From positions 62,001-126,000 of the forward strand of contig JAIOPI010000031.1 in assembly GCA_021413965.1 (NCBI GenBank): a DNA stretch of 64,000 nt, written 5' to 3'. The position numbers were made by a program, and so were the translations under genes. This stretch comes from Lentisphaerota bacterium. GTDB lineage: Bacteria > Verrucomicrobiota > Kiritimatiellia > UBA8416 > JAIOPI01. Shown piece after piece: positions 17,179 to 23,959 of this stretch (within the stretch, counting starts at the first letter, position 1; each line of letters begins with the position of its first letter). Below the pieces are notes generated by a model. The model was not told the DNA's origin. It made no database searches and saw nothing but the letters and a program-made list of their open reading frames with translations.

Positions 17179-18210
17179 TCTGCCTTTCGTGAAGTCCTGA
17201 AGTATCCTCCGGGCACGCTTGTCTGCGTCTGGCTTCCTCATGTTGGTTGAACACAATGCACCCATGCGGCGCAACGCGTTCAGTGTCGGGCCTTTCCTGG
17301 TGAGAACCGTCCATCGTCGGTCTGGCTGCTGCCGCTTGGTAACCTCGTAGTGAAGTCCGTCCTGACCGTGGCCCGTCCACGTGCAGCGACCGGCCGTTTG
17401 TGTTTCCACCCAATCGACACAGAGCGATTGCTGCTCCAAGGCGTGACGCATGGCTTCAGCCGATTGGTGCCGGGACGCAGGATCAACACTCATGGCCATG
17501 TTAATCATCCTCTTAAGGGCTTGTGGAACGAAGTCCCTGTAGCCGTCTCTGGGCGGGAACTCTCCCCGCCTTGCAAGCTGATGCGCTTGAGCCGGCGGAA
17601 TCGCCGGCACGGCGTTGTCGCCATTGACAAGTCGGAATAGCGTGACGCCGCATGCGTAGATGTCAGAGAGCGGTGTGTAGTCCTGAATGCGTCTTACTTC
17701 TGGCGCAAGATGCAGGACGTACTGGTACTGTTTGACCTGTGCCATATTGAGTCCGGTCACATCGGGCAAGGCCAAGCCGAAATCGGAGAGTTTGCCCTCC
17801 CCCGCGTCCCCAATAAGGATATTCGCAGGCTTAATGTCACGATGTACAATCTGCTGGTCGTGCGCATGAGTGAGCGCACGAAGGACATCCACCATCAGAC
17901 GCTTAGCACGCGACAGGGGCAAAGGCGCGCCCCTGGCCTCATCCTCAACACTTCCGCGTCTCAGGAACTCCATGGACACGTAGATGCGCCCGTCTGCCAG
18001 AGTTCCTGTGTCATGAACGCGCACAATATTGGCGTGTTCTGACGCCTTGAGGGTTTGGGCTTCTTGGAAGAAGTTGCCCTGATTGACAATCTTGTCTGGG
18101 GGGATGCACTTGAGGGCCACTTCGTGTCCCAGCCCGGTCTCAACCGCACGCCAGACTTCACCGAAGTAGCCGGACCCAAGACGCTGCCTGAAATCAAATG
18201 ATACAGCCAT
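17173..18210 (-). CDS. eukaryote-type Ser/Thr protein kinase, cytoplasmic
   Basis: 345 residues starting MAVSFDFRQRLGSGYFGEVWRA. Kinase domain over residues ~5-270: glycine loop GSGYFGEV, VALKCI (ATP-binding Lys), VHRDIKPANILI (catalytic Asp), KLSDFGLA (metal Asp) and LAPEV in place of the usual APE. The C-terminal ~75 residues (WTGHGQDGLHYEVTKRQQPDRRW) match no domain I know. No membrane segment, unlike most bacterial signalling kinases. Starts two bases after the stop of the small gene at 18213, so they are co-translated. Base composition is clearly more AT-rich than the surrounding core genes, suggesting acquisition. Confidence 0.9.
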   Translation of the reverse strand: MAVSFDFRQRLGSGYFGEVWRAVETGLGHEVALKCIPPDKIVNQGNFFQEAQTLKASEHANIVRVHDTGTLADGRIYVSMEFLRRGSVEDEARGAPLPLSRAKRLMVDVLRALTHAHDQQIVHRDIKPANILIGDAGEGKLSDFGLALPDVTGLNMAQVKQYQYVLHLAPEVRRIQDYTPLSDIYACGVTLFRLVNGDNAVPAIPPAQAHQLARRGEFPPRDGYRDFVPQALKRMINMAMSVDPASRHQSAEAMRHALEQQSLCVDWVETQTAGRCTWTGHGQDGLHYEVTKRQQPDRRWTVLTRKGPTLNALRRMGALCSTNMRKPDADKRARRILQDFTKGRA

Positions 18211-18212
18211 GA

Positions 18213-18674
18213 CTACTCCATGCAGCTCCATGCGACCAAAATCGCTTCCTGCTCTTTTGCCGAGTAGTCGCCAAAGTCCGGAATCGCCGACGTGTCCAAC
18301 TTCGTTTGCAGGTACTTGGCTTTCCCTTTCAGGCCTAGGTCCTTTGCGACAGTCGATCCTACTTTTCGCTGGACTTTGCCGCAACCGCTCTCGGCTGCCG
18401 CAAGGGCCACGATTGCCTCTGCTTGGATACGCGCCTCCAAGGAGTTGGATCGCTTGACATTCGTTTCGGCTCGCTTAATGCATACCTCGTCGAGCGCCTG
18501 CCCGTTGCATAGCCTTTGGAACTCCTGCCGCAGCCATCTGAGCGTCTCGGCCTCACCATAGCCGTTCGGATAGTTGACGTGCTTCATCTCCTCGACCTTG
18601 GGGGCCGCTGCATCGCCAGAAAGGAGGCACGTTGTGTAATCACTGTTGCTGCATCGGACACCAAGTATTTTCAT
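18213..18674 (-). CDS. small protein, possibly RNase-H-like (DUF3010-like) fold; partner of the kinase
   Basis: 153 residues. Start MKILGVRCSNSDYTTCLLSG, preceded by GGGAGAAGAAGG; an ATG eight codons upstream is also possible. The opening hairpin, LDEVCIKRAETNVKRSNSLEARIQAEAIV in the middle and YSAKEQEAILVAWSCM at the end recall the strand-helix order of RuvC/RNase-H-like proteins such as DUF3010, but the usual acidic triad is not clear. Two bases separate its stop from the kinase start. Its promoter-side edge is a GTTAGCG heptamer. Assignment is tentative; it could be a kinase substrate or a nucleic-acid-acting protein. Confidence 0.65.
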   Translation of the reverse strand: MKILGVRCSNSDYTTCLLSGDAAAPKVEEMKHVNYPNGYGEAETLRWLRQEFQRLCNGQALDEVCIKRAETNVKRSNSLEARIQAEAIVALAAAESGCGKVQRKVGSTVAKDLGLKGKAKYLQTKLDTSAIPDFGDYSAKEQEAILVAWSCME

Positions 18675-18697
18675 CCTTCTTCTCCCGCATATCGCCA

Positions 18698-18790
18698 CGC
18701 TAACTTGCGGCTTCCCGCGGCGTGGAGGCTGCTCCTCATCTTGCCGCAGCCTCCGTGCCGCGGGAAGCCGTACAGTTCAGCGTGTTAGCG
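18698..18790 (-). repeat. attC-like palindrome between AlbA_2 gene and the small gene
   Basis: 93 bases bounded by perfectly complementary heptamers CGCTAAC (18698-18704) and GTTAGCG (18784-18790). Inside, 25-base arms 18708-18732 and 18746-18770 pair at 23 positions around a 13-base loop. On the minus strand, CGCTAAC contains the TAA stop of the AlbA_2 gene, and GTTAGCG precedes the next gene, as in an integron cassette junction (consensus RYYYAAC...GTTRRRY; 5 of 7 matched at each end). It could instead be a strong terminator hairpin, but there is no U-tract. Confidence 0.5.
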
Positions 18791-20161
18791 CTTCCTTCTC
18801 CACGCTGATGCAAACCCTTTTTTGTCCGGAACCGGTTCGATCATCGCCTTGCGATGCATCCTGATGAACACGTTCTTCATGGAGTTTTCGGACTTGATCC
18901 CAGTCTTTTGTCGACCCGCACGATTAGTGATTTCCTCGTTTGTCTCAAGGAATTCCATTACGGCTTCCTCTGGAGACGCCAGCTTCTGATGACGGATGAG
19001 AACAAGAACCGAATTGTCCCGCTCGACTATCTCCGGGTCCTTTAATCTGAGTCGTCGCATTGCGTCAAATGCCGTGTTCAGCCCTTCGCCCACGTCCTTA
19101 TTCGGTGGATTAGGAAACTTATTGACGAGTCTGACGAGTTTGGGATTACGGGCGAACTGCTCAGTCAGAATATTTCGCTGGGTCACATGGCCGGGAAGTC
19201 TACCGGGGCTTTCCACCTCCACGCGATTGTCAAATACCCGCACTTGAATGTCTGCAGCGATGCTGTAGTCGCGGTGCAGCACCGCGTTGGTCAGAATCTC
19301 GTGAAGCGTCTCGTGTGGATAGCTCACTTCTTCGAGTCCGTGATGTCCGAGGCGCTTTACATCCTCCACAACCTTCTTCGTTTGCTCAACGGTACGATAA
19401 ATCAGCGAATAGGTGTCGCCTTCTACAGTGAGGGGGTCAAACGCCAGTGTGTCGCGCTCGCCAACGTCGGCGTCTGTCTTGTATCGAAAGAGCTTTACTG
19501 CAGATCGTTTGGGCAGGACCGCCTGCGGCTCTTCGGCAAAGAGAAGACACCCTGCAACCGTTGGTTTGTCTCCTACAATGAGTTGCTGCTTGGTAAGCCA
19601 CGCCTCGGGCTCAGCCGTCGGAATAACATTGATAAGGAACTCCAGCGTCACGATGGAGTTCGTGATGTCCGTCTTGGGCGCGTTTGCGGTTTGGTCTTCA
19701 AACGAAACGATGCCCTTATCCATCCTCAGTCGCGCGATTGCGTCCTCACCCTTGACTGCTAATCGTTGTGCAGAGCGGCGAATATAGGCCTGGCCGTCCG
19801 ATGCCAGGAGAATGTCTTTTGTCTTGAACACCTGAACCAGAAGGACGAACCCGTCTTCCCCCGGACAAGTCAGAAATGATGCCGCGTAGTGCCGTGCAAG
19901 TGGCGCCAACTTTTCGACTTCCTGAATGTGCGCATTGGCATCTTCTATCCGTGCAAAGCCACGCCAACGACGCATTCTTATCTTGGGGTCGATTTCATCA
20001 ATTCCAACATACAGCTCGCCCCCGCTCGTGTTCGCGAATGCCGACACAGCTTCGGTAAGCTTTCCGGGTTTTACGTCACAAGACTTTAGGTCGAGGAAAT
20101 GCCCCTCTTCGAGGGCCAGTATTGCGTCTCTCTGCTTGGGGGTAATTGTCGCAGTGTCCAT
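18785..20161 (-). CDS. AlbA_2/Schlafen-type putative ATP-binding regulator
   Basis: 458 residues; ATG after AAAGGAA (a TTG at 20194 is less likely). N-terminal AlbA_2 domain (~10-135): GHFLDLKSC, KLTEAVSAFANTSGGELYVGIDE and the later AYIRRSAQRLAVKG. A GHKL-ATPase-like part follows (SYPHETLHEILTNAVLHRDYSIAADIQVRVFDNRVEVESPGRLP, ~275-330, then DVGEGLNTAFDAMRRL) and a C-terminal region suggesting a winged helix. The family is usually annotated as helicase-related or regulator; its nucleic-acid-binding AlbA_2 domain is shared with Schlafen proteins and occurs in some defence loci. AT-rich relative to core genes, with cassette-like edges. Function unproven. Confidence 0.88.
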   Translation of the reverse strand: MDTATITPKQRDAILALEEGHFLDLKSCDVKPGKLTEAVSAFANTSGGELYVGIDEIDPKIRMRRWRGFARIEDANAHIQEVEKLAPLARHYAASFLTCPGEDGFVLLVQVFKTKDILLASDGQAYIRRSAQRLAVKGEDAIARLRMDKGIVSFEDQTANAPKTDITNSIVTLEFLINVIPTAEPEAWLTKQQLIVGDKPTVAGCLLFAEEPQAVLPKRSAVKLFRYKTDADVGERDTLAFDPLTVEGDTYSLIYRTVEQTKKVVEDVKRLGHHGLEEVSYPHETLHEILTNAVLHRDYSIAADIQVRVFDNRVEVESPGRLPGHVTQRNILTEQFARNPKLVRLVNKFPNPPNKDVGEGLNTAFDAMRRLRLKDPEIVERDNSVLVLIRHQKLASPEEAVMEFLETNEEITNRAGRQKTGIKSENSMKNVFIRMHRKAMIEPVPDKKGFASAWRRKR

Positions 20162-20173
20162 AGTTCCTTTCTG

Positions 20174-20180
20174 CGCTAAC
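20174..20180 (-). other. GTTAGCG heptamer upstream of the AlbA_2 gene
   Basis: On the minus strand, GTTAGCG ends 12 bases before the ATG at 20161. It is identical to the heptamer closing the palindrome at 18784-18790, so the AlbA_2 gene lies exactly between two direct copies, as a mobile cassette would after site-specific insertion. Only seven bases long, so chance is possible. Confidence 0.4.
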
Positions 20181-20484
20181 TCCACATAGTTCAACGTTTG
20201 TCTATCTGGGTATTCGCAATAGCTGGGAAAGGCAACGTTGGCCTATTCGAGTATTGGCGTTGGCGGGATGGGCGGACGTTGGCCTATCGCGGGGGATTGG
20301 GGCGGGGGGCGTTATTGTCATGGGCGGCTCACTATTTGCGGGTGGTCCGGGTTGTTCGGGCCACGCGGCGGTTGTGTCGGCTTGGCCGGTCGTGCGGCGG
20401 GGCCGATTGGGGGAATGTAGGAATGAAGGGCGGGGAGGGCAAGGGGATTTTGGGGGAAAGCGGGACGGGCGGAGGGGAGGAGAG

Positions 20485-20548
20485 GATTTACCACGAAGGC
20501 TCGGAGGCACGAAGGGGAGCACGAAGGGGAGCACGAAGGGGGGGGCGG
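20485..20548 (+). repeat. interspersed CACGAAG-type repeat, copy 2
   Basis: Begins gatttaccacgaaggc; the unit ggagcacgaagg is present twice in tandem, giving a longer version of the element at 12501-12551. Confidence 0.75.
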
Positions 20549-20628
20549 ACGCGGGCGAGCGGTGTCGCCCGCCCACAAGAGGGGGGGAGTGTGGCGGGGG
20601 TGCCTGCGGATGGCGCGGATGAGGAGGA

Positions 20629-20680
20629 TGGGGGCAGGCGTCTCGCCTGCCGGGGATGGACGGGCGAGACGCCCGCCCCC
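20629..20680. repeat. compound inverted repeat with alternative pairings
   Basis: GGCAGGCG-TCT-CGCCTGCC forms an eight-pair hairpin (from 20632). GGGCG-AGA-CGCCC (from 20662) forms a second. GGCGTCTCGCC in the first half is also the exact complement of GGCGAGACGCC in the second, so a larger cruciform is possible. Confidence 0.65.
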
Positions 20681-20724
20681 ACGACCGCGGATTCGCGCAG
20701 TCACAGACGGCGATACGCCCCCGT

Positions 20725-20791
20725 GTAGCCGCGCTCGCCAGAGCGTGGTGTCGGGTGCGCCGGCTGGCCACCGGCTAGCGCCGGCGGCTAC
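20725..20791. repeat. compound inverted repeat bounded by GTAGCCGC / GCGGCTAC
   Basis: Perfect eight-base outer arms at 20725-20732 and 20784-20791. Inside are two further hairpins, CGCTC-gcca-GAGCG and GCCGG-ctggcca-CCGGC, giving a clover-like potential fold. It looks like an intergenic mosaic (REP/BIME-like) element. It is not a tRNA: no acceptor or anticodon arms of the right length. Confidence 0.6.
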
Positions 20792-20842
20792 ATCGGAGAT
20801 TCATGCGTGGCGCTTTACGCTGGTGGGGGGAGGAGCGCGGGG

Positions 20843-20888
20843 AACCACGAAGGCACGGAGGCACGAAGGGGAGCACGAAGGGGGGGGA
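20843..20888 (+). repeat. interspersed CACGAAG-type repeat, copy 3
   Basis: Begins aaccacgaaggcacgg and ends in a G-run; it has a single ggagcacgaagg unit. Same family and orientation as 12501-12551 and 20485-20548. Confidence 0.75.
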
Positions 20889-20916
20889 ACGTGCTGAATG
20901 CTCACCCTCACCCCAA

Positions 20917-20939
20917 CCCTCTCCCCTGAAGGGAGAGGG
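20917..20939. terminator. perfect nine-pair hairpin CCCTCTCCC / GGGAGAGGG
   Basis: Arms 20917-20925 and 20931-20939 around a five-base loop, starting 10 bases past the stop of the minus-strand URO-D gene. It probably terminates that transcript, although no U-run follows. The sequence type (accctctccc...gggagaggg) is a very common interspersed repeat in many bacteria. Confidence 0.5.
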
Positions 20940-20949
20940 CGTGCGTGGC

Positions 20950-22053
20950 TCACCGCGGGGGGAGGCGGCGGGAGCGGTAGATGTCGATGGCGTAGGCGAA
21001 GTCGGCGTAGGCGACGTTGGTGGAGACGGAGTGGTCGGAGCCGTAGACAAAGCGGGCGCCGCGCTCGCGCATGCCGTCCACGAGCTCGGTCACGCGCAAG
21101 CGGATCTGATCGCGATCGCCGGTCTCCAGCACGCGGGCGTCGAGGCCACCGATGAAGGCGAGCTGGTCGCCATACTGTTCGGCGTAGGCAAACAGATCGT
21201 TGCCGGCCTTGGCTTCCATGGGGTTGAGGCCGTCGAAGCCGGTCTGCACGATCAGGGGCAGGGCGGGACGCTGGCAGCCGCACGAGTGCAGGACGACGGG
21301 CAGATCGTAGCCGTGGAAGAAGTCCACCATCTCCTTGTAGTAGGGGAAGATCAACTCCTCGAGCACGGCGGGGCTGCAGAAGAGCCGGTCGCGATAGCCG
21401 AGATCCTCGTAGAGCCAGACGCCGTCCGGTTTGCCCACCTCGTCGAACAGGATGCGGAAGGCGGTCTTGTACAGATCGGTGTAGACGCGGTTGAAATCAT
21501 GCAGCCAGTCGGGGTCCGAGATCAGCGACGTGTACATGACGTAGTCGCCCATGCTGGCGCGCATGTTTTCCCAGATGAACTGGTGGCCGAACTGGGTCCA
21601 CTTGCCCTGTGCGCGGCGGCGGGCGAGCTTCTTCCGGGCGTCGTCGAGGTTGCCGAGCCGGCACCGGTCGAAGGTGAGCAGCCTGGGGCGGAAATCACGG
21701 TCCCAGACGTCGCGGCCGGTGAGCTGGAAATCGACATGCTCAGGGGTGCCGGACTTGTGCTTCCACCACTTGAGCAGGGCGCCGGAGCCGTTGCGCACGA
21801 CTTTCCACTCGCTGGTTTCCTCGACGATTTCGCTGACGCCCGGATTGGCGTGCCAGTCGAACCAGCCGCCGGTCTCGGCGATGTCGAAATCGAAGTGGTC
21901 GACGGGGTCCACGGGATTGCCATCAGCATCGGACGGGAGGCCCTGGGTGTGCCACTGCCGCAGGGTGTCGCCCCAGATGTGGTCGTGCAGCGGGGTGTAA
22001 TCGGCCGGGCGTTTGCGCAGCAGGCTGTCAACGGCGTCGCGGGAATTTTGCAT
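20950..22053 (-). CDS. URO-D-fold protein, paralogue 5 (HSCG type)
   Basis: 367 residues, start MQNSRDAVDSLLRKRPADYTPLHD after GAAGGA. URO-D/MtaA-type barrel: GVWLYEDLGYRDRLFCSP, then PVVLHSCGCQRPALPLIVQTGFDGLNPMEAKAGNDL, AFIGGLDARVLETGD and VYGSDHSVSTNVAYADF. It is the only paralogue in the window that keeps His-x-Cys (HSCG) at the position used for zinc by MtaA/MtbA methyltransferases. Stands alone on its strand, followed by a hairpin. Candidate zinc-dependent methyltransferase; substrate unknown. Confidence 0.87.
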   Translation of the reverse strand: MQNSRDAVDSLLRKRPADYTPLHDHIWGDTLRQWHTQGLPSDADGNPVDPVDHFDFDIAETGGWFDWHANPGVSEIVEETSEWKVVRNGSGALLKWWKHKSGTPEHVDFQLTGRDVWDRDFRPRLLTFDRCRLGNLDDARKKLARRRAQGKWTQFGHQFIWENMRASMGDYVMYTSLISDPDWLHDFNRVYTDLYKTAFRILFDEVGKPDGVWLYEDLGYRDRLFCSPAVLEELIFPYYKEMVDFFHGYDLPVVLHSCGCQRPALPLIVQTGFDGLNPMEAKAGNDLFAYAEQYGDQLAFIGGLDARVLETGDRDQIRLRVTELVDGMRERGARFVYGSDHSVSTNVAYADFAYAIDIYRSRRLPPR

Positions 22054-22272
22054 GCAGCATCCTTCGAGGTGGGCGGCGATGGCGGCAACCATACGCCGCC
22101 GCCCGCGCGCTTCGCAATGGCGAAGTTGCGCCGCGCCGCGCGCAGCCTGTATTCGCTTGTCCGCCCCGCTCCTGGACTTTAGGCTTTGGCACCAAACATG
22201 GGGCGTCCTCACCGTTCGGATCGGTGACATGGTGCGAAGTCAGTCACATGACGACGAGAAGGAGGCGGCGTG

Positions 22273-22836
22273 ATGATGCAGGCAGCAGCGATCCCACGGG
22301 AACTTGAGGACAGAGTCAAACGTGAGTTGGATTCGGGCGAGCGGGTTTTGTGGATGGAGCAGCCCATCCCGCGCTACTTCACGGCGATGTCAACCAGTGC
22401 CTTTGTGTTTGCTATTCCGTGGACGGCCTTTGCGATTTTCTGGATTTGCGGGGCATCGGGGTTCAAGCTGCCTGACTTCGGCAAGGGTGGATTCAGTCTC
22501 TTTCCGCTCTTCGGTGTCCCCTTCGTCCTGATCGGCATCGGCATGCTGTCCGCCCCTCTGTGGGCATACCGAAAGTCATTCAAGACGGTCTACGTCATTA
22601 CCGATCGCCGGGCCATCACCTTTGATGCGGGATGGACGACGACGATTCGCAGCTACCCGCCGGACAAGCTTCAGAACATGCATCGGAAGGAGCGGCGGGA
22701 CGGGACGGGGGACGTCGTGCTCGGACAGCGATTATGGTCGGGATCAGAGGGCGGGCAACAGACGCAGGACTTGGGGTTCCTGGGGATCCGGGATCCGAAG
22801 GCCGTGGAACAGATGCTGAGAAAGCTGGCCGGATGA
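22273..22836 (+). CDS. membrane protein with bacterial PH-like domain
   Basis: 187 residues; ATG after AAGGAGG (a GTG one codon earlier is possible). Opens with RVKRELDSGERVLWMEQPIPRYF, then two membrane segments (~40-62 and ~75-98), then YVITDRRAITFD, the signature that follows the helices in bPH2/YdbS-like proteins. Role unknown, perhaps envelope-associated. Stop overlaps the start of the next gene (ATGA), so the two are co-translated. Confidence 0.82.
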   Translation: MMQAAAIPRELEDRVKRELDSGERVLWMEQPIPRYFTAMSTSAFVFAIPWTAFAIFWICGASGFKLPDFGKGGFSLFPLFGVPFVLIGIGMLSAPLWAYRKSFKTVYVITDRRAITFDAGWTTTIRSYPPDKLQNMHRKERRDGTGDVVLGQRLWSGSEGGQQTQDLGFLGIRDPKAVEQMLRKLAG

Positions 22837-23900
22837 ATCGTCGCGGCGCGTGGGGCGGAATCTGCATCGCGGTTGCGGCGCTTGCGAGGCTCAGCCCGTT
22901 GCACGCGCAGCAGGCTGAGATTCTTGGCTTCACGCCTGCCGGCGACATCGCATGGACCAATGCCACGCCGAGCGGCTACACCGCACTCTACTTCACGTGG
23001 GACCTGACGGATCAGTGGTTTCCGGTGTGGTACAACCGGCTGGCAACCTCGGACCTGGATGTCTGCGGAACCCATCTGTCATCAGCCTCTGGCGTGACGG
23101 CCGTCGCCGAACTGATAACCGGCGGACAGTTCGATTCGACGCGGGCATTCTACCGGATCGTCACCTCGCCAGCTCCAGCCTCGTCCTCCGCGTTCCTGAT
23201 CACGAACTACGTCGTGTTTGTGAATGCCAGCACGTCCCCCGTGACGGACATCACGCTGGACATCTGCTGGGGGCATGTCGCGGTCAGCAACCTGGCCCCG
23301 GCGACGACGTCCCAGACCTGGCAGCTGTCGGCCCCCTTTCAATGGGCGTGGGATGATCGCTTCGCGGACCATCTCGTTTTTGATGATGACGCCTGCATCC
23401 TGTTTTATGGTGGCTACCGGCAGAACGGATTGCTGAAGGGCATGCAGTTTCCCTTTCAGTTCTTCTCACGTCCGGGCTACAGCCTGACCGTGAGGCTGGA
23501 GGATGAGACGTACGCCGTGACCCATGAAGAGCTGCTGGCCGCGCAGACGAAGGTGCGCCAGGACCTGCAAACGATTGCGGCCGCCATTGAGCAGCTCAAG
23601 CTCGATACCGGGCGCTGGCCGAACGGTGCCCCGGTCAACAACCCCGGCGCCCAGGAGGTGTGGAACCTGGGCAGCGCGAATGCGGGGTTGCTGTCGGCGA
23701 CATCGCTTTACGTCGGGTGGAAGGGGCCTTACCTATCGCACATTGACCCGGATCCATGGGGGCGGTCATATTTTTTCGATCCAGACTACTACCGGACGGA
23801 TGGAAGTGGCGTATTCTACATCACCATCGGCTCGTTCGGGCCAAACCGGGTTGGCCCCAACCTGTATGATTCTGACAACATCATCCATGTGTTCGATTAG
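22833..23900 (+). CDS. exported protein with C-terminal GspG-like pseudopilin domain
   Basis: 355 residues with signal peptide (GICIAVAALARLSPLHAQ). Residues ~25-215 are an unrecognised beta-rich region. Residues ~225-355 resemble the major pseudopilin of type II secretion (T2SSG): QTKVRQDLQTIAAAIEQLKLDTGRWP, GWKGPYLSHIDPDPWGRSYFF and FYITIGSFGPN. In real pseudopilins this part directly follows a prepilin N-methylation helix at the N-terminus, which is missing here. It is probably a secreted relative rather than a filament subunit. Overlaps the PH-like gene by four bases. Confidence 0.8.
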   Translation: MNRRGAWGGICIAVAALARLSPLHAQQAEILGFTPAGDIAWTNATPSGYTALYFTWDLTDQWFPVWYNRLATSDLDVCGTHLSSASGVTAVAELITGGQFDSTRAFYRIVTSPAPASSSAFLITNYVVFVNASTSPVTDITLDICWGHVAVSNLAPATTSQTWQLSAPFQWAWDDRFADHLVFDDDACILFYGGYRQNGLLKGMQFPFQFFSRPGYSLTVRLEDETYAVTHEELLAAQTKVRQDLQTIAAAIEQLKLDTGRWPNGAPVNNPGAQEVWNLGSANAGLLSATSLYVGWKGPYLSHIDPDPWGRSYFFDPDYYRTDGSGVFYITIGSFGPNRVGPNLYDSDNIIHVFD

Positions 23901-23959
23901 GGACGGCAAGCATGAGGGGATTCCATACGGATGGAGGCGGACGGGCAGGGGGGTGTGTG

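Larger units (their letters stand above)
20181..20949. other. repeat-rich non-coding region
   Basis: About 770 bases with no credible gene; open frames here are low-complexity products of G-rich DNA. It holds a 12-base direct repeat acgttggcctat at 20235-20246 and 20276-20287, two CACGAAG-type repeats, two compound inverted repeats and a perfect nine-pair hairpin, each listed separately. It marks the end of the AT-rich block. Confidence 0.7.

Noticed and set aside
20181..20320. attI site or integrase gene upstream of the cassette-like block
   Set aside because: Three GTTGGC occurrences and a 12-base direct repeat are present, but no tyrosine-recombinase frame and no convincing attI layout.
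20485..20548. Short tandem repeats as a CRISPR array
   Set aside because: Units of ~12 bases with no constant-length unique spacers and no cas genes in the window.
20725..20791. tRNA-like cloverleaf
   Set aside because: Arms have the wrong lengths, and there is no T-loop or anticodon arm; better explained as a compound intergenic repeat.
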